NCBI GenBank assembly: GCA_001179505.1
Contig: CDMY01000748.1
Location: 128,051-192,050, forward strand
DNA: 64,000 nucleotides
Origin: Vitrella brassicaformis
Taxonomy: Eukaryota; Sar; Vitrellaceae
Reading direction: 5' to 3'
A program made the translations under genes and the position numbers. Positions 12,949-22,785 of the stretch are shown here, piece by piece. Numbering within the stretch: the first letter of the stretch is position 1; each line of letters begins with the position of its first letter. The notes under the pieces were generated by a model that was given only the letters and a program-made list of their open reading frames with translations, was not told the origin of the DNA and made no database searches.

Positions 12949-15497
12949 ATGAGGTTGCTGTGTGCGTGTGCTGCGCTGGCCGTCTGCCTGGGAGCGGCCG
13001 TTGCGGGAGAGGCGGACAAGCTGATAGTGGGCACTGAGGGCGACGACCACCTCACTGGCGGGTCAGGTAGCGACACGTTTGTGCCGCTTGGTGGCCAAGA
13101 CAGGATCCAGACGGGCTCTGAGGACGAACCAAACCAAGTCGACCAAATTGCCTACAACGGCGACCCATTCGACGGGGCGGACGTGTCAGCGCCGGACAGA
13201 CAAGTCGTCGGGAACGAGGTGAGTGGTGTAGCGAGCAAGGGAGGGAGGGAGGGGGAGGGACAGAAACGAGTGGCTCTGCTGTGCTTTTCTCTGTGTGCAG
13301 GACATCCTGGAGGACTTCGAGGCTGGTGCGACCCTCAACAACATGGGCATCAAGATCGATGGCGACACATGGTTCTTCGACCTCAATAACTTCAAGCTCG
13401 GCTCAGAGGTGACGCACGCATACACACGCACACGCACACACACACACACACCCAAAGAGAGCCACACAGTGCACACCCGCTCTCCGTGTCTGCTTCAGAT
13501 TCGTTTCTGCAAGGTGGAGGTGGTCGTTGCCGGCGACGGCTTCAAAATCGGCAACGAGGGCTTTCACACCTTCTCGGATCCCCAAATCGAAGGATGCGAG
13601 GTGGGCGGGCAGGGAGGGAGGGAGGGTAGGAAACCACGAAACCACAGAGGAGCGACTGGTCCGCTGTCGCGCACTCACTGTGGTTTGCGCTCGGCTCGCT
13701 TCGTTTCTTCCTGCAGGCCAACGCGAATGTGATCATCCTCGTGGGCCCCCGAGCCGGTGAAGACGGAAATGTCTTTAACATCCCGCAGGTATACACAGCG
13801 AAACCTTATCAGCAGAGTCGTAGTTAAGCCCTCCTTCCATCGTTCTCTGTGTGTGTACAGTTCAATGCGGGCGGAGCTGCCAATCTGGTAGGAGAAGAGC
13901 ACAGCACAGCACGCCGATCACACAACCATTCGTGCGTCTGTCCGTGTGTGTGTGTGACAGATCGCTGCCAACTACGGCGGCGGTGATGTGACGGGCGTGT
14001 TCCTCTATCTCAACGTTAATACGGCCGACGGCAATCGCGATGGCGGCGGCCTCAACCTGAATAGGCTTGTGTACAGCGTCAACCTCGCAGACAAGGCCAG
14101 TGACCTGAAAATCCTCATGAGGTCAGTTCACAAGCCGTATTGGACCGCCCTTCATTGACGGCGTGTGCTGCTCTTTTGGTGTGTATGCAGGGATGTGTCC
14201 ACGTGCTCGGAGGGCGCTGCTGCGGCGATTGCGGCAGGTCGTTGCATCGAGAGTGGAGAAAACATCCACAATGCCGTTGCGGATGCCGAGAAATACGTGG
14301 AAGACAATTTCGTGTTCGGTATGTATGCGCACATGCACTGCAATGCACGGCTGGCCGGTTCATCCATCCACGCGTCCTTCCTGTGTAGGCCGTGCGCGTT
14401 TCGCCCTTGACGGTTTTGCGCTGGGCTCCTTTGTCTCGGACATCCAGATCGGCACCGACAAGTGCGCCTGCACCGCACCCTGGACCCACCAAAGCTCAGC
14501 ACACTTGTCCCTTCTCTCTCTCGGTGTGTTGTGTTGTGTTGTGTGTATGTCTATGTGTGTGTGCAGGAGCGAGTTGTTCATCCCTCTCGGCGGCACTGAC
14601 TTCGTCGGGACCGGTGCTGGCTTCGACAGAATCTTGTTGCGGATCACGAAGACCGTCGACGACTTTTTCGGCGGCGCACGGGTGGGTGGGCACAATGGGG
14701 GGCGAGGGAGAGAAGGGGCCATGTGTGTGTGTGTGTGCGTGTGTGATGGCTGCGTGCCTACAGGAGGAGAGCATCTTCGATTTCGACTTCCACAACGACC
14801 AACATGTCTTCATGTCAGCCGCCAACACCAAACCCAACAGCACCACACCACACATAGTCACAATCCATCTCTGCTGTGTGTGGGCGTCCATGTGTGCGCT
14901 TGTGCAGTTCGCAGGACTTCCACGTGGAAGAGCTCAACTTTCTGGCGATCGAGCTGCTTGGCGTCGACGGCCTTCACACACCGAACATCGACCACATCCC
15001 TGACGACACCAATTTGTGGGTGCTCCTCAACTCCGACAACGGAGACGACCAGGGCGTCTTCAACGCACGAGCCGCCGCCGGACAAAGTGAGCCAGCCGAG
15101 TGGGTGGACTTGTGTGTGCGTGTGCTTGTGTGTCATCTGTCCGCCTGTGTGTCTGTGCGCAGTTGCCGGCGTGCTTAATGCCAAGGGTGCTTCGCCTGGA
15201 GCCGGGTACGCCTAGATTTGAACCCTCACCCCCCACACGCACCAACACTCACTACTCGTGGAATGCCTTTCGTCTCATCTCATCAGGTTCGTGATTTACT
15301 TCAACGAGGCCTTGCAGCTCACCCGCCTCTTCTACTCGCCCGACCTCGCCAATGGCGAGGCGCCGCTGACCATCCTGGCCCGCTACGTCGACAGGAAGGG
15401 CGAGGCGGCCATCAGCGCCCTCAGCGAGTGGCGCGAGGAGAACTTCCACCTCGACACCGACGGCAGCCTCTCCTGCGGCCGCAGACGAGTCTTGTGA
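12949..15497 (+). CDS. Secreted protein with RTX-type calcium-binding repeat
   Basis: The ATG at 12949 starts a signal peptide (MRLLCACAALAVCLGAAVA). Right after it comes a hemolysin-type repeat, GTEGDDHLTGGSGSDTF, matching the nonapeptide GGxGxDxUx that binds Ca2+ in bacterial secreted RTX proteins. A stretch of the serralysin C-terminal style follows (GQDRIQTG, then EDILEDFEAG). The C-terminal exon reads RLFYSPDLANGEAPLTILA, a pattern common at the ends of bacterial calcium-binding repeat proteins. Thirteen exons join in frame: 12949-13218, 13301-13408, 13499-13600, 13717-13788, 13861-13887, 13961-14121, 14191-14318, 14389-14461, 14567-14681, 14764-14813, 14908-15086, 15163-15205 and 15297-15497. 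No catalytic motif or membrane-damaging segment is visible, so a Ca2+-stabilised extracellular or wall protein is more likely than a toxin. A bacterial origin followed by intron gain is inferred. Confidence 0.8.
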
Positions 15498-17463
15498 TCT
15501 GACGTCATATGCTTAGTGCAGTGGACTGACTGACTGATCTGATCTCTTTCATACGAAGTGGGTGGGCGGCTGTGTATATGGGGGGCTCTGCGTGAATTTG
15601 CATATGGGCGGGAGGCGTCAGGGTGTGTATGTGGTGCGTCTTCTGTGTGTGTGTGTGTGTGTGTCCCCTCGGGTCGGTGTTTTTCGGTGCTGCAAGCATA
15701 TTGCGCAGCAGTGGTGAAGGCGAGCTCGTGGTCATGATGATTTATAAGGCGTGCATGCGTGTAGTAAATTCGCCGACTGGCCGGGTCGGCTGGTCGGCCA
15801 TGAGTGTGCGCATACAAAAGGAGGAGAGCACGGCTACGCTTATCGCTGCTGTCCATTTCTGTCTGTCTCGGCCTGTGTGTCTGCCTGGGTGTCTGTCTGT
15901 CTCGGCCTCTCCTTTCTCTGCCTTGGCTTGGCTGCCTGAGTGCTGCTTTATCCGTCCGTGTGTTGCGTGTGCCAGTGCGTGTGTGTGCTGACTGTGCTGA
16001 CTCACGGCTGTGTTCGGTTTTTCCCGTTTCCCTTGCTTTTTCGGCTTTTTCGGCGCTGTGCCTGCGTGTCTGAGGTGTGTGTACAAAGCGGAAGTTTCTG
16101 ACTCGTGGCGGGGCGGCCGGGGGTGCGGAAGTTTCTGACTCTTGTACAAAATTTTTCGGCAATGATATGATAATAATTGTTTTGGGAGGGGGGGGCCATC
16201 AGATTGAAACGTCTGCCTTGGCAAGGGGAGGGATGGGGGATGCAGTCACAGCCACTCTTTTATATAACTATATGCCCCACTCACTGCTGTTCATGTGTTC
16301 ACGGAGAGGGACTCTTTCTTGCTTTGTTTGTCTGTCTTTCTGCCTGGCTGCCTGTCTGTCTGTCTGTCTGTGCGATTTTCCATGCCGAGCCGCCCGCACT
16401 TTCTGCTTACCTTGCCTTTATTGTGGCTCGTGGCGACGGGAATCAATTAAGTGCTTTTCATACTTGTGCAGTGGCAGAGAGAGGGGGAGACATGTCGGTC
16501 GGTCGGTCGTTCACGACGCGTCATTTTCTACACCGCTGTTTTCCATGTGTTCGTACGCGAGAGGGGGTGAGGACAGGAATGCAGGGAGGGAGGGAGGGAG
16601 GGGTGTGTTCAGGGTGTTCACATGGGCGAGGACTGGTGGGGCGATACACACCGACTGAACTTGTCTCGTCTTGTTTGCGGTCTTCTATCCATTCCCCCGT
16701 ATATCATGCATTTCCACCATCCATCGCTCATTTGCCTGTCTGTGTCCCTGCCTGGCCGCGTGCTCCGATTGAGGCCACCCGCCGAACCGAACCATCCACT
16801 GATCTGCCACACTCGTCTCGTCTCGCAGCTTGACCTGACACGCTTGTTTCCACACGCCCATCTCTGTGTGTGTGGTTTTGCTTCCGTCTGAGTTGCTTTG
16901 TTGCTTTTGAGAGGGCAGAGAGGAGAAAGGAGTTGTGACGGTGATGGGGACAAGAAGCGAGACAGGGAGAGGGGAAGATGAGCGAGCGTGAGAGGGAGGG
17001 AGGGAGGGGGAGAGACGAACAAACTGACACGAAAATGAGAACGAAGTATCGCAGCAGGATTATGTTCACGCAAGTGTCCGATCATTCTTGAAAGAATGCA
17101 GCAAATTGGTCTCTTCAACCATACACACAAGTGACACACCAACCCCCCGGCACACACGAACACACACAGCATCCACATGGGTATCCTACAGCAAAACACT
17201 TCTAAGGAGCTGGATGGCTGGCAGGCAGGCTGCAGACACCAACAAGGACTGACACAAAAACAACACACCACACCACACCACGCCCACACTCCCACACGCA
17301 CGCCCTCACCGGAGGCCTCCAATGAGAGGGTGGGTGTTGTGACAAGAGACACACAGAAAAACGACAGACGGCACCAATCGCACCAGCCAGTCATTCGCCG
17401 TGACTGCCCTCACATCGCGACGACCGCCCGGCCGACCGACAAACGAAAAACGGAGGGCATCAA
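15498..17463. other. Intergenic region, no gene supported
   Basis: TG-, CTGT- and GGGA-rich sequence with only repeat-driven open frames. It contains a 16-bp direct repeat, CGGAAGTTTCTGACTC, at about 16089 and 16127, flanked outside by GTACAAA. It also has AT-rich DNA at 16160-16180 that is unusual for this locus. I see no RNA gene. Confidence 0.6.
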
Positions 17464-17559
17464 ATGAAGCGTTTACGCAGCATTGGTATGAAAACAATGC
17501 CAGTGCTGCCGCCTCCAGTGCTGCCGCCTCATTATCATGGCTTCCCCTTCTAGCACCCG

Positions 17560-17910
17560 ATGGCCATGCCGCCCCCGGGGTATCACCATCTGAATGAGGA
17601 CATGGACCTCACGCGACGGTCGGTCGGCCCGCCAGCACCGCCGCCGCCACCGCTGCCGCTGCCGCAGACAATTTGGCCGCAGAGCAGCCAGTCGTTCTAC
17701 ATGAGCAGCGGCACAGCGCACACGGCCACCAGTGTGGGTGGGACTGTGCACCAGCACATGCCGGTGCTGCTGGGGGACTATCAGCACATGCCGGTGCTGC
17801 TGGGGGACTATCGTGTTGTGATGCACCCCCACCACCCCCACCACCACCTGCAGCAGCAGCAGCCGGGGTCTTCGCACCTGCCATCGCAGTACCACGCCCA
17901 CCATGGCTGA
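17560..17910 (+). CDS. Possible Pro/His-rich protein or terminal exon
   Basis: An open frame of 116 codons preceded by a pyrimidine tract and TAG that could be a splice acceptor at about 17553. The product is rich in Pro, His and Gln, with an exact in-frame tandem duplication of ten residues (QHMPVLLGDY) coded by a 30-bp repeat at 17752-17811. A short upstream open frame (17465) carries a similar MPVLPPP motif but ends in a stop at the putative acceptor. No domain is seen and no convincing upstream exon was found, so this may be a small protein, the last exon of an unseen gene, or chance. Confidence 0.35.
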   Translation: MAMPPPGYHHLNEDMDLTRRSVGPPAPPPPPLPLPQTIWPQSSQSFYMSSGTAHTATSVGGTVHQHMPVLLGDYQHMPVLLGDYRVVMHPHHPHHHLQQQQPGSSHLPSQYHAHHG

Positions 17911-18737
17911 GGGGTGGGTGTGCTGCACAAGACAGAGATAAGCGCGGCACACCATCATTTGTATGTGTGTGTGTGTGTGTGCGTGTGTGTGCGGACAGGC
18001 TGACGATTGAGAGGAGGCTGGTAGAGGCTGCATATGGATGGATGGGTTGTTCCGTTATCGAGACTGTGCGTGAGTGGGGTGTTTTTTAAGACCGATCGGA
18101 ACGAGACCAGATCACCATTTCATGACCGTGATGCATCAGTCAGCCCACAAACCCAATACCCACGGCAGGTACCACGACCCATATGGTGGGGACAAAATAC
18201 GGACACCACCACGGGTAATTGGTGAGTGCCGTTTGCCGTGTGCGATGCGGTGTGCGATCGATGCGGTAGGCGTGTGTGTGTGTGTGACGGGCAGGTGACA
18301 CTCCCTTGCTTACAAAACGGGTCCATGTACGTGTACGTGTGCAATCACATATATGTATTATATTCTGCACGTACTTAGATTTCACATGCACTTAGCGATA
18401 TTATAGAAATGAGCCTGCCTGCCTGCCTGCTTGCCTGCTCGATGGCACGGCAGGGCACAGCAGGGCACACGCACATACGTACAAACGTAGATGAGCGACG
18501 AAAAAAGTGTCCAAACGACTCACTCTTGTGCATCGATCGACACGAGCGAGCCGACACACACAGTGACGCACAAACACACACACATACACACATGTTTATA
18601 AAGGCGTCGGTCGGGCAGCAAAATGAGTGGCTGCACGTCAAGCGACACATCAATCAACCGAGTGCCACCGCTCGGACAGCCTAGCCCTGCCCACCCTCTA
18701 AACCCACCAACCCTATAAGAGACCATTCCTACTTATT

Positions 18738-20219
18738 CTACTTGAGCACCACCCCCGGGACGTCACGCACCACATCGAACGTGACGCCGCCCCTCAGCCG
18801 CTTCTTCGTATCGGGTCGGCACGAGCTGCACATCCAGTGGTGCACCGCCACACTCCGGCCACTCATATACCGACCAGCGTCGTCCTCCGCCATTGCCAGC
18901 ATCGCGCACCCATGACGCGCCCACGTCTGATTGGCGAGGTCATCCCTCGCCCTCGGTAGAATCCGCCACTCGTCGTCAGCGGTGCTCTCGGGGTCCCTCA
19001 CACAGTTGTCCTTCATCCACTTGTTCCACGCGGCGTACTCGGGGTAAAGAACATCGAAGTCGGCCACCATGACGGACCCCAAGGGCGGCCGCTCGCCACA
19101 TTGCCGGGGCGGGAAGGTGTCCTCGTCCTCCAGGTCGAGGGCTCCATGGACGAGTCGTGTGAGAGGCCGTGGGCCGGTGCACGCGACGGCGTCGTCACTG
19201 CCGCACTCGTTGAGCAGTCTTGACGTGTTGCTGAGCGTGTCGTTGAGGAACGCGCCGATGAGAGGGTGTTGGGGTGTCGCGGCGATCCACGCGTTGGAGA
19301 CGAAGGGCCGCATGGAGTCGTTGAGGTTCTGCGATGAAAGAGCATCAGAGATTGGGGGAAGGTACTTCGTGGGAACACGTGTTGGCATGCTGACCTCGAG
19401 CAGGTACACATGGACCAGGTGCTCTTCGCCGACAATGAGATCGTGCCCATTCTCCTCGGCTTGCCTCAGCAGCCCCTCAAAGGGCTGCAGACACTCGTAA
19501 TCCTGACAGACACAGACACATACCTAGAGCACCCCATCGACCAACACACGCCCCATTCCCTCGCGCACCACATCGAGATAGACGCCGCCATGCACCCACA
19601 GCATCAGCAGCCTGCCCAGATCCGCCCGGACGATCCCGGGCAGGTCGCTCCACCTGTCCGACCAGTCAGGGAAGTGCTGATCCACCAAACTCAGCAGGGA
19701 GTCATCAGTGAAGAAGTAGTGGCCCATCAACGGGTTGACGTCGTGACACGACCGCACCCACTCCCTGAACATGCTGGGCAGCTCCCGACGCCGCCACGTC
19801 TGCAGAAGGATCCGGGGGAAGGCGACGCTGCTGCTGTGGCCGCCAGTGACACACGCCCTCCCTCTCTCATCGACGTGTCCGTTTCTGCTGGTCAATCTTT
19901 CCGCTTGTAATGGGATGATGCCGTCGACCAGATCGGTGACTGCCGTGATGTGGCGGGCAGCGGGGGATGCGTGGCGGGGCCGGTCGTGCAGGAGAAGAGC
20001 GAGAGAGGAGGAGATGGCCGCGAGAAGGATGACAGCCGCGCAGCCGAAGAGGAAGCGTGGATAGAGGGCTGCTGCTGATGATAGCAGCGGTATACACAGG
20101 GGGGAAGCCTGTACTCCCATATCCCTCCAATGCCGTCCACGGCCTAATGAGGTAGGGCCGACGGCGCCGTTAAGCGGAAGCCGTCGGCAGAAAACCGAAC
20201 CCGGCTTGCGAAGGAGCAT
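18738..20219 (-). CDS. Type II membrane glycosyltransferase with DXD motif
   Basis: Three exons on the minus strand (20219-19569, 19502-19395, 19328-18738) join in frame. After a basic N-terminus a hydrophobic segment (LFGCAAVILLAAISSSLALLL) gives a type II anchor. Then follow the hallmarks of the sugar-binding glycosyltransferase family (GT32/OCH1-like): IPRILLQTWRRRELP, a YFFTDD-like segment, ADLGRLLMLWVHGGVYLD, and, exactly across the first intron, the DXD signature YLDVDYECL, which binds metal and nucleotide sugar. The rest of the domain lies in exons 2-3. Such enzymes work in the Golgi lumen, transferring mannose or another sugar to protein or lipid; the substrate cannot be told from sequence. 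The ATG lies inside a dispersed repeat element (20204-20312), so the first residues (MLLRKPGS) come from that element. A downstream ATG at about 20120 would also keep the anchor. The FKBP-like gene at 20354 is divergent. Confidence 0.85.
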
Positions 20220-20312
20220 CACTCCGTAAGCGAAGGAGCATCACGAAGGGCAGCTGACAGCACGTGGAACCAAGATCAGACCGAGATCTGATGAACTCTT
20301 TATATCTGTGTG
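20204..20312. repeat. Dispersed leader/promoter element, copy A
   Basis: This segment matches copies at 24515-24655 and 32036-32175: a shared core GGAGCATCACGAAGG, then CAGCTGACAGCACG, then AGACCGAGATCTGATGA and a TTTATAT-like tail. It lies between the divergent glycosyltransferase (-) and FKBP-like (+) starts and supplies the glycosyltransferase ATG. It contains its own short direct repeat (GCGAAGGAGCATCAC twice, about 20208 and 20230). Confidence 0.65.
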
Positions 20313-20353
20313 TTTCTGTCCCATCGTGTGGTGGATGCAGATCTGCTGTGAGG

Positions 20354-20978
20354 ATGTCGTCGTCTGCGAGCAGCCTGGCTGGCCGTGCGGTCGGTCTTTT
20401 TGAGGGCCGCAATGTCTACGCCGACGGCGGCAGGGGGGTGTACATCTTGGTGCAGGAGATGGAGGGCGGGCTGGACGGCCGCAGAGAGCGGCGGTTTATA
20501 CGCAAGACCGACTACGGCAAGATCAGCCTCTTCGACGACGTCAGCCTGGACTTGCGGCAGCTGGCCAGCAGGTAAAGTGTGCACTCGCCGATGCGACGAT
20601 GCATGTCAGCTCACAGGAAGATCTCCCTGTCTGTGTGTCAGTGTGGGTGTGGCCAATGGCAATGGCGCCACACTGCGGCGTCAGGATGTTTCATCGCCAA
20701 CCACAGCAGCCGGCCAGGGCGGCGGCGGTGATGTGTTCACTCGGTCGCCGTCGGGTGTGTTTTATCAAGTGAAGCGGCCGGGCAACGGACCCAAACCCAC
20801 ACGTCACCAGACCGTCGAGACCGACGTCATCTGGTGGCGTGACGACTTCGACGGCCGTCCGATGTCACAGTGCACACGAGGGCCATCATCACGACGACCA
20901 GGGTGGCGAATCTTTGCATCACTCGTGTGGCTGGTGTCACCTGTTGGTACGACAAACGCACAGATCTGTCAGGTCTGA
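20354..20978 (+). pseudogene. Truncated FKBP-like family gene
   Basis: Exon 1 (20354-20571) encodes the family N-terminal domain (VGLFEGRNVYADGG ... LFDDVSLDLRQLASR). It joins in phase 2 to an exon starting at 20642 (VGVANGNGATLRRQDV, then SPSGVFYQVKRPGNGPKPT). The FKBP-like domain stops matching its relatives at 20856, just after DDFDG, where the left arm of the 1.7-kb inverted duplication begins. The frame runs on to a stop at 20978 through sequence that is the reverse of another gene's signal-peptide exon. So about half of the FKBP-like fold is missing, including the second half with the usual MxVGEVRR motif. It is probably non-functional, though a short chimeric protein could be made. Confidence 0.7.
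20860..20916 (-). pseudogene. Orphan copy of a signal-peptide exon
   Basis: On the minus strand this reads MQRFATLVVVMMALVCTVTSD, one substitution from the first exon of the secreted modular protein at 59525 (MQRFAALVVVMMALVCTVTSD). The copy breaks off directly after TSD at the end of the inverted duplication and has no downstream exons here. It marks where the duplication cut through the donor gene. Confidence 0.75.
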
Positions 20979-21078
20979 AGACAGGAAACCTTCAAGCCTC
21001 TCTGGGCTCACCTTTGGGGGGGGAGAGAGAGTCCCTCCCATGCTAAGCTCGCATTCCCCCGATCGGCTTTTTGCAGCG

Positions 21079-21101
21079 TTCGTTCGTTCGTTCGTTCGTT
21101 G
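21079..21101. repeat. GTTC tetranucleotide microsatellite
   Basis: About five to six copies of GTTC inside the left duplication arm; the mirrored GAAC run lies at about 59347-59370 in the right arm, which helps to register the two arms. Confidence 0.9.
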
Positions 21102-21382
21102 CAGCGCAAGGTGGGTCAGAGAGCCTCGGACGACAAGCAAATATGTAGATCTGAGCCAGCAGCTTCACCAGTGTGTGTGCCTGTGTGGTGTTCGGGCAGG
21201 CAGCACCGTTCATCTGACCGTCATCCATCCACAGCACCAGCCAAGCCCCGCGGACCGGCCAGCGGCGCACAGGTACGCAACCAAGAGCAAGCACTGACAC
21301 AGCCAAGCAGCAGAAACAGACAGACTCACTCACCAAGTCATTTGCTTCTTACACTCCCGGTGTGTGTGTGTGTGCAGGCGCA

Positions 21383-22064
21383 ATGAGTGACAGACTGGTG
21401 GACGTCGGTGTGCTGGAGTTCAGCCGCAACGTGCTGGAGGACCCTGCCCAGCCGGGCGAGTACTTCTACGAGCTCAACGCGTTGGTTCCCGACCGCCCCA
21501 AGAAGCGGATCTATCTGCCGCTGGACATCTGCCGCACGAGCGTCAACTTCTACACCAAAGACAGGAATGGCCGCGAATCGCTGCTGCCGAAGGGAGTGCT
21601 GCCGAATGAGACGTAGGTGCTGCACAGACACACAGACGGTGGGTTCTCATTGGGGCTGTGTGTGTGTCAGTGTGGGTTTGACCAATGGCAATGGCGCTAC
21701 ACTGCGGCGTCAGGAGGTCTCATCGCCAACCACAGCAAGTGGCCAGGGCGGCGGCGGTGATGTGTTTATTCGGCTGCCGTCGGGTGTGTTTTATCAAGTG
21801 GTGCGGCAGGGCCGTGGGCCCAAACCGACCCGTGACCAGACCATCAAGGTCGACTACATCGGGTGGGCCGACGACTTCGACGGACAAGACAAAATATATG
21901 ATCGCCGTGGGGGGGTGGATCGTGTGTCTCAGTGCGCTGAGTGGTTCCAGGAGGTCTTCACTGACATGCGTGTGGGTGAGGTGCGGCGGGTCATAGCGCC
22001 GGCCGGATTGAGTGCCACTGGGCAGGAGGAATACATCGAGTACAGGCTTTTGGCCATCCTGTGA
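21383..22064 (+). CDS. FKBP-like protein, left duplicate
   Basis: Two exons, 21383-21612 and 21671-22064, join in phase 2. The N-terminal domain (VGVLEFSRNVLEDPAQPGEY ... YLPLDICRTSVNFYTKDR) is a variant of the family N-domain. The C-terminal domain matches the FKBP peptidyl-prolyl isomerase fold in order: GVFYQVVRQGRGPKPTRDQT, VDYIGWADDFDG (FKBP HYTG ... G-x-FDS region), EWFQEVFTDMRVGEVRRVIA (FKBP GWEEGVxxMxVGExxxxxI), and EYIEYRLLAIL as the last strand. The Tyr and Trp of the FKBP pocket have counterparts (VDY, EWF), but the usual YG before the last strand is absent, so catalysis is uncertain. No signal peptide is visible. A 5' UTR intron ending in TGTGTGTGTGCAG at 21377 is likely. It is intact, unlike its truncated neighbour at 20354. 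Confidence 0.72.
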
Positions 22065-22785
22065 GCACTGCCTCCTGGTGTGTCCGCTGTGTGGGCGTTG
22101 GTGGCGGTGGCGCCATCCAGCAGCGATGTCTGATTTTTGTAGCCAGCTGTTCGGTCGTGTACACCACTCTATGGCCCTGCTGCTGCATCGGTGTGTCTAC
22201 CTTGGCTGCTGCACACATCCACCCACACACATCGATGTGTGTGTGAGTGCATTGTCTGTGGTGTCGTCGCTGTATCTCTCGGCGACCGATGGACGTGATT
22301 GTGATGTGATGGCTTCATCCACCCAGGAGCCAGACCTGCCATAGCCAATGTGACGTTCGTTTGGTTTTGTTTGTCCATGAGGCCTTTGGACCCCAAGACG
22401 CCTTTTTGCCTGTCTGACGGTCTGCCTGCCTATATGGCCTCTGTGGTATCCGTGGGTGTCCTTCGCGTGTGTTTTCTGACTGGACAAAAGAAACCGATTC
22501 AATGTGATCTCTGGACCGTCTGTGTCCTCCACGTCACGTCGCATCGCACTTGTCGTCTGCTCATCGCATCAGCTAGGCCAAAGTGAAGCAGCCATGCACA
22601 GTAAATTAACGAGAGAGAGAGAGATCATCCCTGCTGAAAAAACCGCTCGGGATTGAACACAGAGTCATTTGAAATCTGGAGGCAGAGGCATCTCCAGATA
22701 AGCTACATCGCCATCTTCCTGCAAGATGAACCGTCTGACCTTTCCCTCGCGCATCGACACCGTCGACGCGGCTGCCACCCTGTAT
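22065..22785. other. 3' flank of FKBP-like gene plus duplicated tail remnant
   Basis: The first 470 bp match the flank of the 58.4-kb copy and belong to the inverted duplication. From 22763 down to 22665 on the minus strand lies a remnant (VSMREGKVRRFILQEDGDV) that repeats the C-terminus of the BTB/FKBP-like gene just upstream (LSMREGEVRRFICQEDGDV). It is either a duplicated last exon or an alternative ending. Confidence 0.6.

Larger units (their letters stand above)
20857..22530 (+). repeat. Left arm of 1.7-kb inverted duplication
   Basis: From the shared GTCCGAYGTCACAG at 20857 onward, this sequence matches the reverse complement of 57855-59587. The match covers a signal-peptide exon, the GTTC tetranucleotide run, a 5' leader, a whole two-exon FKBP-like gene and its 3' flank, ending near the ATGTGATCTCTGG block at about 22530. 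The two arms lie about 35 kb apart. The match is best in the first FKBP-like exon and weaker in the second. Confidence 0.85.

Noticed and set aside
13428-13456. CA/TG and short tandem repeats as possible CRISPR or satellite arrays
   Set aside because: They are simple microsatellites inside introns and spacers, without regular repeat-spacer structure.
12949-15497. Calling the RTX-repeat protein a toxin
   Set aside because: Only one calcium-binding repeat block is seen, with no pore-forming or enzymatic domain and a eukaryotic signal peptide; RTX repeats are common in harmless secreted proteins.
17473-18033. Minus-strand frame of 186 codons opposite the Pro/His-rich frame
   Set aside because: Composed of reverse translations of CA/TG repeats and CCG runs, with no domain.
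20204-20312. Leader element as a transposon with terminal inverted repeats
   Set aside because: No terminal inverted repeats, target-site duplications or coding capacity are visible; only ordered blocks are shared.
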